64,000 bases of DNA from Parietaria judaica (Eukaryota > Streptophyta > Magnoliopsida > Rosales > Urticaceae). Below the pieces are notes generated by a model, which saw only the letters and a program-made list of their open reading frames with translations, made no database searches and was not told the DNA's origin. The DNA is taken from positions 15,866,001 to 15,930,000 of the forward strand of contig OX940864.1 in NCBI GenBank assembly GCA_954871525.1, given 5' to 3'. A program made the position numbers and the translations under genes. Shown in pieces: positions 11,815-23,191 of this stretch; positions within the stretch are counted from its first letter, which is position 1; every line of letters starts with the position of its first letter.

Positions 11815-12040
11815 TGTTAGTTTCTCAGAATGAGAAATTGGGAAACAGAGAAAGAGAGAAAACAAATGAATAATACTTGAGTTGATTTCATTAATTGTGG
11901 AAGAAGATCACGAGCCTTTAAATAGGCTTTAGTTACAACGGTAAAAAACAACAATGATCTTACAGACTATGTAAACGACAACAATATAGTAAACGACTAT
12001 ATTGTTATCCTAGCCTATTATACGACACGACAATGACACA
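11815..12040 (-). repeat. Copia 5' LTR (only LTR remaining)
   Basis: On the minus strand the LTR ends ...CTAACA next to the primer site. Its outer end lies near 12038-12040 (TGTGTCATTG or TGTCATTG). A TATA-like TATTTAAAGG on the minus strand (about 11915-11925) fits a U3 promoter. The outer boundary is uncertain by a few bases because there is no second LTR to compare. Confidence 0.7.
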
Positions 12041-12048
12041 GTTTAATA

Positions 12049-14917
12049 ATTTCCGAGTCATATGGCGTTGACCATGACTCTGCTTTAGAGGCGAGATCGG
12101 AGGGGTCATGACGTCTTGTTGTTAATTTTATTTGGTTTGGTTTGTGTTATGCTTGCTGTTCTTGTTTTGCTGTGGATTCATATGGTAAAATTGCTGATAT
12201 TATTGTGTTAGGAAAAGAGAATCATTTGGATGGCACTTTTGAGAATCATGAGCATATTCTTTGTTGGCTCTGTTGACTTCCCTAGAATCAGTAAGGGCAA
12301 AAAGGCTTAACTTTTTGGAGATGGTTTTTTGTTCTTGTTCTGTGTTTGGAAGGTGAGAATGGGAAAAAGTCTCAAATTTGTGTTGGAGTGCTGCTATTTG
12401 TATTGTTTTGTTTGCATTATGTGTATGGTCATGTACCAATCATGACTGGACTACACTTTTGAGATTGTTTTTGGTGATTCTCCATTATCATAATTGGTGG
12501 AAAAAAAAAGATTTGGGAGAAAGGCAGTTTTGGTTTATATCATGGTTTTAAATATCGCGGCATATCGTCGATATATCCACGACATGCCTCTAAAATGAGA
12601 TATGCGGTACGATATTCCAAATAAATCGCTGTCATTTTCGGATTTATCTCGATATGTCCTTCGATTTTCAGTAAAAATATCTTTTTCGGTTAAGCCTAAA
12701 AACGTGGATAAAGTGCTCGATTTTCCAAAAAAACCTAGTTTCAGAACCCTTTCCTAATTTGCTTGCTGATTTGGGGGAAATTAGTATTTTTTGGGTTTGT
12801 GAAATATTTTTAGGGGAAAATCGCAAGGTATGTTCGAGATTTACATTTTATGTTTAGGGTTTGTTAAATTTTCAACTTGTATGTTAAACTTGATGATTAT
12901 CATTTGTTACGGTTTCGGACTATTATGTTCATATTTCTAGTTCGTACTCTATGTTTGTAGCTATGTTTGTATTTCGTACTTTAAGACTTTATTATGATGC
13001 CTATTTTATTGTTCTATGTTATGTTGACACTTGACATTATGTTATATTCTATGTCTGTGACTTTGTGTAATATTATGTGTTTTCATAATATTATGATTTA
13101 TGAATGTGTTTTATATATTAAATAGGTAATTTAGAAACTATCTATCATATATATAAATATATGATTGAAATACTTATAATATTTTCCGAAATATCCGTCG
13201 ATATTTCGATCGGCAAGCGATATATCCGTGAAATAATGCGATATTATCGGCAAGCGATATATCTTTTTCTTCGGATTTATCCATCGGCATGCCCGTCGGC
13301 AAGCGATATATCCGTAAAATGGAGAGTGCGAAACGATATCGATATTTAAAACCATGGTTTATATTGGTGGAAAAGTTAAAGATTGAAGCTTTATTAGTGT
13401 TGATTCAATTTTTGAGATCAGAGAATAAAGAGAAGCAATAGGGTTACTTTGATCTATCAGATGGAGAATCTTTTAGTGTATCATGGAATGGAAGCAAAAG
13501 GGTCGCTTTATATCTGTATTTCTGAAAGGAAACCAACTTATAATCACAAATCTACAATAATATTCAACCTTACACAACAATAAAAAAAAATCAAGATTAA
13601 ACAAATTTTCTGAATCACTTACACCAGTGTGACAGCTCTGCTTAACGGTGATCGATGTTTTAGTCATTTAACACAATGTTGGCGACAGAGTTGGTGAAGG
13701 CGGTTCCTGACGAACACAAGAAGTTTCTTGCTGACATGGTTTGGGTCCACGAAGAGGTCAGGCTTGTTTTCGCATTTGAGAATACTGATTTTCTCGTAAT
13801 TAGTTATATATATATATATACATATATTGAGTGTTTTTCAAATTTTTGTATGTTATGAGGCTCGAAGTTTATAACGCAAAGGCACAAGTTCAAATACTCA
13901 ATTACTAAAGTAGACCTTATGGACATCCCATAAGGAATTTTCGAACATTGATTAGGATATCGTCGTAGATTTGATTAAGTTTTCTCTTCTTATTGAATTA
14001 TTTTCTATAAGCTGTACTCTATAATGTGAATGAGCACTTGTGTCAATATTATCAGGATGATGTGTGCATAGAGACCAAAGACGGGACCAAACGATGCAAA
14101 TTGATCGCTGTTCATGCCGGTTTGGAGCGAGACAAAGATGTGAAAGAGCAGTTGGAGTTCTTGAGAGCGAGAGACACGAGTGTGCCTAAAGTTCAGGCCC
14201 TTAGTGGAAGAAAAGATGTGTGGGACACGAGTGTGCCTAAAGTTCATTTAATTGGAGTTAATATGGTATCCCCGGAATTCCAGTTCCGTGAAAATACGAA
14301 ATCCAAGGATAGTATGGTAAATGGCCACTCAATTATGCTGATTTTGGTTTATACATTCCCTTAGCATCATTGCATTTTAGTTGATTTTGTGTTCCTTGTA
14401 GACTAAGAAATCTTTTGGGTTGAAAAATCATTGCAATTAATCACCTAAGACCTTATTAACACTAATTACCTAATGCGGTTAAGTACGATAATTGCACAAG
14501 GATATTCTTCTCCGATCCGAGTTTTGTTTCATTCGCCGTTTACGGCTTAGGGTTTAGGCTGTAAAAAGAAAAAATTTAGAGGCGTAGCTGCTATAGCACG
14601 ACAAGTTCTGAGGCGTAGCTGCAACTGTAAATTATTACCGTTATCCTAATGTAGTTAACTACTATACATTAAAGTTTCGTTTCACGTTTTTAGTGCGTTT
14701 TCAAACTTTGTCATAATAACATAGAAGCTGGTTTTATGTTGCATAGGAATTGGCTGAGACTCCGACAATTGTAGTGAGCGGTCACCATGGAAAGCTTCAC
14801 ATTGAAGGCCTCCGGCTGATTATCGACGAAGGCGGTGGCTACCCCGACAAGCCAGTGGCGGCAATAGTTCTTCCTTCAATGCAAATAGTACGCGACACGG
14901 ACAATTTCTCTAAATAA
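12049..14917 (+). pseudogene. Calcineurin-like metallophosphoesterase, copy A (broken)
   Basis: This is the paralogue of the intact gene at 42769-46852. Only the degenerate tail of an exon-1-like segment remains (12049-12090, ESYGVDH readable with a one-base insertion). Exon 2 is 13689-13756, exon 3 begins at 14056, exon 4 is 14747-14917. Exons 2 and 4 are still open. Exon 3 has lost its splice donor: where copy B has ATCCCCAAG|GTACC, copy A carries a second copy of GACACGAGTGTGCCTAAAG (14224-14245) taken from 14173-14194. With the catalytic N-terminal exon absent it cannot encode a working phosphatase. A MITE (12541-13356) sits in intron 1. Confidence 0.9.
12541..13356. mobile_element. MITE with 17-bp perfect terminal inverted repeats
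   Basis: Both termini are CATGGTTTTAAATATCG in inverted orientation. The flanks are GTTTATAT (12533-12540 and 13357-13364). Copy B has the uninterrupted site (TTTTGGTTTATATTGG at about 44364-44379). An 8-bp TSD favours hAT, but because the element ends in G a 9-bp reading (MULE) is also possible. The interior repeats GCAAGCGATATATC-like motifs. Confidence 0.9.
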
Positions 14918-17659
14918 TTCTCCGGACTTGCTGATAATTTTGCCTTACTGACGCTCATATTTTCTTGTTTCTGTCACATATTGATATATAGAAATACAGT
15001 AATATGTGTTAAAAGGTAGCATTTACTCTTCTCTCTCCATGTATACAACTACAAGCAATAAGTAAGGTGTGTTGAATAATAATAAAAAGAGTAATTGGCA
15101 GCGACCCCTCAAATTTTTTTACAGTGTGCAATATGCCTTTTGAATTTTATTTTAGTACAATCTGCTCTTTAAACTTTCACTTACAGTGCACTTCTGCCAT
15201 CGAACTTTTATTTGTGGTGTACTTTGTTATTCAACTTTCACTGAGTTACAGACAGAGTATGTTAGACTTGCTATTTGTGGTGCAACATATTATCGATAAT
15301 AGACCGAACACTATATTTTGATGTTTTTATAAAAACCGAAAACTTGAAAAGATAAAATTGCTTTCACGGTATATTTCGTATTCAAATCAGTGTATTTCTT
15401 TTGATTACGGAGCATGACAAATAAAAATTCAGGGTTAAAACTACATCAAACTAAAATTAGGAGAAGATTGTGCCAATATCTCCTCAACTTTGGAACTGCT
15501 TTTGTTTTTATCATTATTCTCCTCGGCTTAATAAGTAGTTAGAGTCCAAGTACTTCAGTCCAAACTATCAGTAACGTAAGGTAAATCTTGAACGTTTAAT
15601 TGCTTCAAACTGATATTTATATTAAGCCAAAACAAAAAATCATTAATAGATTTTTTTTTGTTTTCCGAAAACCGATTAAACTGTGACTGATTAAAATCGC
15701 AAACCAAATTAAAGTGGTTAAAATCGAACAAGATTAAAATATGTTTTTTTGTTTTTATATGAATTGTAAGAATTCTACCTGTGTTATTTATGTGTTTTTG
15801 GTTCTCATTACTTCTTTGTATAATAATTATGTGTAGCGAATCTTAAAAATGGTAAATGTTGTAGAAAAATTCGTCAAATATTACATCAATTTGTTCACCT
15901 ATGAAAGGCATAAATAAATAACAAATACATAAAGTAACAAATATTTATTAATTTTTTGTCCTTTTATTTCATCTTATTTATGTTTTTTACTGTATTTTTT
16001 TTTCGTATGTAGCTTATGACTTTGACTTTGAACTATTACCCCTATTATTTGACCTTCCTCGGACCTTCCCAAAAATATAATTTCTACTAAAAACAAATAA
16101 TTGGTTGATGGCATGGGTGACCCTATTAACGAAAAATTTGGGCCACACCCAAATGTGCACAGTAAAATAATTCTTTTTGTATATTAAAAAAAAAAAAAAA
16201 AAACTTACAAAATATTAATATTATATTTGTATTTCATCTCAAGCCAATATTTTTTTTTACCTAAAATCCTTTAATTATTATGTAGGACTTGCTTGATGGA
16301 AAAATTACATAAGAACGGAACACGTTAAGTCGGACTATAGACACAAAACTCGTTATTTAGCGTGACAGGTGGGTCCAATCCACTTGACACCTCTAGACTG
16401 AGCCTTCAAATCTCCATTATCTTATAATTACTAGTTATTTTACAATTTCAAGTCTCTTGGGATATTACTGAACCCTTAACTTGAGAGTGATTAAAAAGGA
16501 TCATTAGATTCAAACAAGTTTTTCTAGAAGCTTTTTTAGTGGGATAGCTTGAAAGAATGAGTCTTTCAAAGAAAAATTATTTATTTGAAATTTATAAGCT
16601 TTAGTTAGGATGTTGTTATTCATTCTCATACATAATATCGTATAGTTAAACATAAAAATAATCATGTTTATATAATAATTTTCCAGATACTCTATTAATT
16701 TTATTCGGATTCATTCATTTAATAATCACTTTTATAATTAAAAAAAAAATCTTACACTTAGTATATATGGTGCGCAACATGTATTTATTAGCAACATTAA
16801 TGTAGACACTTGAAGTATAGCACGTATTCATTGACTATTATCATTTGTAAGAGAGAAAAATCAAATCGTGTATGCTTTACATTTGTTTTTTTTTCGTAAT
16901 TTTATCATTAAAAAAATAAACTCTTGACCTGTTGCGCTACATGTATCAATTGCTCCCAATATGCTTCAATTATTATCTTTTATATGCTTATAAAGTTGTA
17001 TATAAAATAAAGATTCACATTCAGTATCGGAAATTAATTACTAATAAATCAATAATTTTAACTATATTATTTTTGTCTTATTCAAGATTACTATATTAAA
17101 TTAATATTCTATCAATTAATAATTTTAATAATCTAATTTTATATTATTAATTTCTCAACGTTTAATTTTCACCATATATTTCATTACTTACTTGTATTAA
17201 GAGTAGAAATGCACCTTAAACTTTCGTTCAATCCCTAGTCGCTAAAAAATGCCAAAAAAATATTAATTCGGGCGTAACGCATAATTTATTTTGCGGTAGC
17301 TTTATTAATTATTTTACAAAAAATATATAATTTTAGGATTGTCATCCAAATTTGTCTTCATGTACTTTATTTTTTAATTAATAAACCCACGAAATATCCA
17401 AAAATTACTTAAGATTTATAAGAACTACTCATCATACTTTCAAACAATTCATTTATACTCATTTGTAAAAAAAAAATAAAAAAATTGGACCATATTAAGT
17501 AACCCTAATATAATTTTATTTATTTATTTTCGTATATTAATTATTTATTATATATTTTAATTTTTGAAATTAAATTATCCTAAAATTTTGGTTGAAAACT
17601 TCTCCTAGTAATTAGGTTTTCATTTAATTTTGTTACTTTGACCTAAAATCTTTATCATT
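14918..17659. other. Intergenic DNA, copy A
   Basis: AT-rich DNA downstream of the pseudogene, matching 46853-49318. About 270 bp at 15860-16130 are absent from copy B, with GAAAAAT at both breakpoints, which suggests a deletion in B between short direct repeats. I see no supported gene. Confidence 0.6.
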
Positions 17660-18990
17660 TATTTGAAAAAATTTCTCTTTCTTCGTTATTCACTCGCCCG
17701 ATTCTCCATTGTTTCTCTCATCCATCGCGTCTCTCGTCCTCCTCCGTCGCGCATCCTTCCTCCGTCGCCCTCCGTCGCGGTCGACCTCCGCCACGCCTCC
17801 TTCCTCCGTCGCACATCCTTCCTTTATCGCCCTCCGCCGCGCCTCCTTTCCCGTCGCGCCGTCTTCTCTCCGTCGCCTAAAAGCATGTTCGCCCAAAAGC
17901 TTGTTCGTCTAAAAGCTTGCTCGCTCGTGAAAATCCATCTCAGTAAGTCCGAAATTATTTGTTTATGTTCGATTAATTTCACTGCATGCGGATTTAACCC
18001 AGTTAATTTGTTTCTTGTCAAAAGCTCGTTGGCCATCGATCGCCGTCTCTCGGTCCTGAAGCTCCGGTCCGACATTCTCCTTTTGTTCGCCGTCTCTCGG
18101 TCACCGAATCAAACACGGTAAGATTTTTTATTTTTGTAAATGGTTTACACGATTTTAGATTGGTAATATTTCTTGGAGTGGTAATATTTTTTGTAAATAG
18201 TTTTACACGATTTTTGTAAATTAGTAGGACTTCTCGCTATCCCGCTAAAGACTTTTTCGATCACTGTAACTCCCCCGATGCCGTGCCCGGCATCACCACC
18301 CCGTGATTCACCATGTTTATGTGCTCTGAATTCAGAGCTCTGACATACTCGACCTCGCCATGACATTATCTCAGTAATTAGAATCTTTTTTTTACACGAT
18401 TTTGGACTGGTAAATGGTTTTGTAAATGGTTTTACATGATTTTTGTAAATGATTTTACAGTTTTATTCATCAATTTTCGTAATTTAATTTACAATTTCAA
18501 AATGCATATACATATACAATTTCTGTTAGTTGATTCTATATCAATTTGTGCTCATTATTTCTTATGAATTTAAGAAATGAAATCAACTAATACTTTGAAG
18601 GCATAGACAATTTCTAACGTGCGCTCAAAATCGTCATCTTCGAAAGGTAACAAGTATGTTATATCACGTATTTTATGATTGCTTGACAATCAAAGAGAAA
18701 TTAATGACATTTTTTGCTCAAATTGTATTTGTAGATGTTTATCATCATCGTGTAATTTGTGGATTAACATATTTAAAGCTTAGTTTGAATTGAAATGTGG
18801 GTAATTTTAGTTTGAAATGTGTTGTGTTTTTAATTGCAACTTGTAATTTCAGTTTCATATAATTTTACGGGAATCCAACAAGCCACGAGCCCAAGTGTTA
18901 AGGACGTAGACACAAGGTTGCGAAAAACGTACTATACTCGACGGACCACACCTCCAAGCACAAGTAGAGCAAAAATGTTGTTGTGATTTT
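17660..18990 (+). other. Possible decayed or small spliced transcription unit
   Basis: A C/T-rich block (17680-17900) of CTCCGTCGC-type repeats is followed by donor-like CACG|GTAAGA (about 18118). Further on come two possible exons, 18607-18646 and 18853-18986. The latter reads TGIQQATSPSVKDVDTRLRK and ends at TGA 18984-18986. The second exon is also open in copy B (50496-50629). I do not recognise the product. The long first frame (17663-18121) is interrupted in copy B, so it is probably not coding. Confidence 0.25.
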
Positions 18991-19923
18991 AGTTCGTTTT
19001 TTATCGTAGCTTTACGTTTGAGTGTTGTAAATGTGAAAAATGTTGTCTAAAGTCAAGCTTTAAAGGCATTTTGGTAAAATCTAATCATAATTAAAATTTC
19101 AATTTCCGATTGTAATTAATACACAAATAAATAATTGTAAATACATTTCGTAAATATACGTAGGAACATACAGAAAATATATTTACAGTTTTTCGTAAAT
19201 ATATTTACAGTTTCTAGAATTTCGTAAAAATATTTACAGTTCAACATTTTAATAAAATTTCGTAAATATATTTATAGTTTTTTAAATATATGTAAATATA
19301 CTCACCAACAATTACGTTTCGTGTGAGATCCTTGGATTATTGTGTGTTTATTTCCTTTTAAGCCTTTGATTTATGTACATGGGACGATGAATAAGTAAAT
19401 ATATTTAGGTAAAAATTCATAATCGTAAATATTGAATCGCAAAAATAGCTACGTAAATGGCAGAAAAATTGCAGAGAATTGATTTGAAATTTTGTTTTTG
19501 AAATATTGATTAATAGGAGAGAAAAATTCGAAAATAATATTGATTAATAGGGACAAAAAATTCGAAAATTAAATCATTAAAATAGGGAGTATTAATTCGA
19601 AAAAAGATTTGTTTAAATATTAAAAAGTGATTTAAAAATTAGAAGGGCATATTAGTCTATGTTTCAATTTGTTGGTGATTATGATTACTATAATTAAAAA
19701 TTGGCATTTTTTTAAAACTTTTAGTCACAAATGGACATTTGCCTCGTTAAGAACCATTTGCCTCATTTATCCTTTCTTAATTGATTCACAATAGTCTAAT
19801 ATTGAGTATATTAATCTCATTACTAAGAAGAATACTCGCAAGGTCATATTGTCAAAGTTTTTATCTATATATAGAAAATTGTACTTAACCCCTAAAAGGT
19901 AGATTCTCAATCTCAACCATTGA
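18991..19923. other. AT-rich DNA with GTAAATATATTTACAG motifs
   Basis: Short palindromic units (CGTAAATATATTTACAG) recur at 19130-19280. The segment is present in both duplication copies, and no gene is visible. Confidence 0.45.
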
Positions 19924-19931
19924 GTTTGAGC

Positions 19932-20145
19932 TAGAGCTGCAACTTGCGATGTCGCGATGCATCGCGACTCGAATCGCCAAAATCGCAAAAATGGCCGTCG
20001 CGACTGTGCCAAATTGCGATGCGTCGGATTGATGACGTGGCGAGGTGAGATTGGTCGAGAGAGTTTGGCGTGGATTTTAACCACAAATCGCGACCCATCG
20101 CGATTTTGCCAAATCCGTCGCGACCCATCGCGAGTTGCAGCTCTA
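19932..20145. mobile_element. Short hAT-like MITE (214 bp)
   Basis: The termini TAGAGCTGCAACTTGCGATG and inverted TAGAGCTGCAACTCGCGATG differ at one position. The exact 8-bp TSD GTTTGAGC lies at 19924-19931 and 20146-20153. Copy B lacks the element (ATTGAGTGAGCTATGAACC at about 51681-51699). The interior is dense in CGCGAC and ATCGCGA, unusually CpG-rich for this window. Confidence 0.93.
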
Positions 20146-20584
20146 GTTTGAGCTATGAACCTCAAGGGTTGACTTTTTCAAAGTTTATAAGGCATTGCAG
20201 CCAAATATTAAAGTTTAGGGGCAAAATAACCACGTGCAAAAGCTCAGGGGCATACCTCGAATTACTCATATGCCAACACTGAATTTGTTCAGAAAACTTT
20301 AATATTAGCTGTACATATCGTGAAATCCGTAGAAATCATAAGGTTCAAATTCAATCATGATGACTGACTTGGTAGTTGGTTGGTACTTAGTAATTCAATT
20401 AATGCAAAAAAAAAATATATATAAAAAAAAATGAATGCAAAAATAAAATTGAAAAATCTAGATATTGGGACTAACAGTCAATAGCTCATACCCCATTTGA
20501 TGAACTTGGTTGATCAATGCCGAGTCTAATGAAAAACAAATGGCCATAAATACCTAATCCTTTGAAAATGGCATTTATTAGTAT

Positions 20585-21053
20585 GGGTTAATGATGGCAA
20601 AAATACCCAAAGTTTGGTCAAAGAACCCCTCGTGTACCCAAAGTTTAAAAGTGGTGGCAAAAATACCCAAAGTCACATTTGGGGAGTTGACCACTCCATT
20701 CTCGGAACGCCGTTAACTTACCTATTAATTCTGGCCACGTGGACAAATCTGTTTTATTAAGTGTAATCATTAGGGGTTCAATTAGTTGTGTTAAATAGTA
20801 TTAATTAGGGGTTTAATTCCTTGTTATGTCGTACACGAGGCTGATGTGGGCTCGTTCACGTGGCAAAAATTATTATGTCAGCAACTCACGTTTGTCCACG
20901 TGGCCAGAGTTAACGGGTAAGTTAACGGCGTTACGAGAATGGAGTGGTCAACTCCCCAAATGCGACTTTGGGTATTTTTGCCACCACTTTTAAATTTTGG
21001 GTACACGAGGGGTTCTTTGACCAAACTTTGGGTATTTTTGCCCTCACTAACCC
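20585..21053. mobile_element. MULE-type foldback MITE with ~165 bp inverted repeats
   Basis: The left arm (20585 to about 20750) and right arm (about 20888-21053, inverted) are nearly identical over about 165 bp. They start GGGTTAATGATGGCAAAAAT and GGGTTAGTGAGGGCAAAAAT. The 9-bp TSD TATTAGTAT is exact (20576-20584 and 21054-21062). Copy B has the empty site GCATTTATTAGTATCACTAT (about 52193-52212). Long TIRs plus a 9-bp TSD are the hallmark of Mutator-like elements. There is no transposase. Confidence 0.95.
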
Positions 21054-21062
21054 TATTAGTAT

Positions 21063-22265
21063 CACTATTGATACTGATTTTAACCAAGAACAAATCAAAG
21101 GCGGTACATATCATGACCAAATTAAGGACAACATGATACCACCGTCAATTCTCTTAATTCACTTGCGTGTGTACATATCTAGATATAGATTAAAAAAAAA
21201 AAAAGATGTTTACGGTATGAGTATCAAGTCTTACGACTAATGTGTTATCGCATTTAAAAAGAAAGTAGCGGTAATAGCTTTTAGATTATAAAATGATATT
21301 GATGTCAAATTTCATCCTTGTCGAGTTGACATAATGCTAAAATAAAGATATACGTACTTCTCTTGTTTAATAATAAAAAAAAAAAAAGATTGATTACTAG
21401 ATATTTTTTAGAGTTTAATTATAAATATGTCTAATCATATAATAAACATTTAAATTGAAGGAATTAAGTACATGTGACAGGGACCATGGCCCCTATATGT
21501 TGATTTTGAATTTAATAAATACAATAGTACGTAATAAGGAGAAAAAAAAACAACTAAGACTAATATATAGTAATTGGCTCCCCTATAAATGATTAATACA
21601 TGTATTTTTAGATGATTTTGCCCCTTTATTCTAAATTCCTAATTCCATCCCTACATAAACATATTGGACATGGGCAATAATTTGTGACTTTTGAGTATTA
21701 TTTCTGCTAGAAAAAATAATATTGAGAATATATGTATATTAGGAATTACCTCCACGAATTAATATTATTAGACCACAAAAATCTATTATAAATTACTAAT
21801 TTATCATTTGATAATTTTATAATATTAATTAGAATTGATATCATATAAAATATTATTTAATTAAAACTATTATTGTATCAAAATATAATTTAATAAAATT
21901 ATAAGATATATATACACAAACGTCTTAAAAGGAAAACAGGTAAAATGAATATTGGTGAATGATCAATTCACAAGTTAAAACATAATCTTAACTTGAGATG
22001 GATGTGATCAGTTTAGGTGTGAATGATTAGAAAATGACAAAATAGTAGCATTTAAATACATGCTTTGTCAAAACTAAACTTTTAATCCAATGGTTAAATT
22101 ATTAATATATTGATAAATCCTATAGAAAATACATTATTAATATAGTGTTACTCTCATTTTTATAATATCTGTATATACATGGTTGTTTGTGGTACAAACG
22201 TGGTATATTATAATTTAAAAAACAGTGCTGGCATTACTACAAGCTGGCATTAAGTATGACACGTT
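21063..22265. other. Intergenic DNA, copy A
   Basis: AT-rich DNA matching 52206-53434 of copy B. In copy B it leads to the ABCG promoter. I see no gene. Confidence 0.6.
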
Positions 22266-22270
22266 AACCT

Positions 22271-23127
22271 TGTTGATGTACAAATTCGTCATTATTTAAT
22301 ATGACATAAAGTACTAAAGTCGTGAATTAATTAAATCCACAACAAAGATTGAAGGCTTCAAAAGAAATAATTCGATATTCACAAAAGCCCAATTGAAAAG
22401 CCCACTAAAGCTCTCAATCAGACAAAGCCCAACGGATACAAAGCCACTCGGCCCAAAAGGCCCAAAGGCCCAATATCTATCCGTCATCAACCCAGAAAGA
22501 CAAGGGTATAATCGTCATACTCTCTACCCGGCCTCTCATTTCAAATCCAAGCGAAAGACCAGGAGTACGAAGTCAAGTCTTCAACGGGCATAATTCAAAC
22601 ACGACGAAGAGAACGCACTCGTGGGACACGTGTAGCAAGGCAAGCCATTCAACCCGTTCAGCTCGGAAAGACAACCCCACGATTCTTGGAAGTCCAACGG
22701 GAAGAATTGAAATCTATAAATATCAAGCTCAAGCCCAGATCAAAGGGGAGATACGCATACACCATCTTGAGAGAATACATCAAAAGTTCCTACTCGGCAT
22801 TCTTGCTCACTTAGAGAGATTTTGTTGTATTCTTTGTTCCCTTTTTCATTCTTTTCTTTTATTCTAGACGTAATTTGCTGCCTGTAGCCATCCGTCTATG
22901 CTATCTGTCGCAATAAACTAACAGAGGACGTAGTCAACTACCGCCTTGGGACGAACCTCTATAAAAAACCACTCGTCTCATTTATATCGCTTATATCTAT
23001 ATACATATATCGAGAGTGAATCGAGAGCTCGCAACGTGAGAGATCGAATTCCACAATATCTTAATCCAACAAATATCATACACTCACAAGTCACACTGAC
23101 TGTTTGAAGTGGGAAACCACGTCAACA
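22271..23127 (+). repeat. 5' LTR of the Tat gypsy element
   Basis: It has a TATA box (CTATAAATA, 22714-22722) and ends CACGTCAACA directly before the primer binding site. Confidence 0.97.
22714..22722 (+). promoter_or_regulatory. LTR TATA box
   Basis: CTATAAATA lies about 440 bp into the LTR. The same box is at 33789-33797 in the 3' LTR. It probably drives the genomic retrotransposon RNA. Confidence 0.7.
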
Positions 23128-23129
23128 GT

Positions 23130-23147
23130 TTGGCGCCGTTTGTGGGA
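23130..23147 (+). promoter_or_regulatory. Primer binding site of the gypsy element
   Basis: TTGGCGCCGTTTGTGGGA lies three bases past the 5' LTR. TGGCGCCGTT is the usual start of Tat/Athila-type primer sites. I do not assign the tRNA. Confidence 0.75.
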
Positions 23148-23191
23148 AATTGATCTCGCCAACATCCACGAGCTCGAAGCACTTCGCAAAC

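Larger units (their letters stand above)
7680..12040 (-). mobile_element. Truncated Ty1/copia retrotransposon
   Basis: Read on the minus strand the order is 5' LTR (12040-11815), primer binding site, gag, protease, integrase, then reverse transcriptase, which is the copia order. The element stops inside the RT domain: homology ends near 7680, so the YVDD box, RNase H and 3' LTR are missing. It is further disrupted by a hAT MITE at 8009-8769, three nonsense codons and a frameshift. Its LTR abuts copy A of the segmental duplication. Confidence 0.9.

Noticed and set aside
12200..12439. 79-codon minus-strand frame, also found at 44032-44271
   Set aside because: Its conservation is explained by the segmental duplication. 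It lies in phosphoesterase intron 1 and has no recognisable homology.
13858..13915. SINE-like fragment (GTTCAAATACTCAATTAC)
   Set aside because: A possible B-box-like motif recurs near 13890, 43640, 43790 and 63580, but no A box, poly(A)/poly(T) tail or target-site duplication can be tied to it.
17663..18121. 152-codon Arg/Ser/Pro-rich frame
   Set aside because: The matching frame in copy B (49322) is interrupted by a stop, and the composition follows from CTCCGTCGC repeats.
22393..22593. 66-codon frame repeated at 33468-33668
   Set aside because: Both lie inside the two LTRs of the gypsy element, so the repetition comes from LTR identity.
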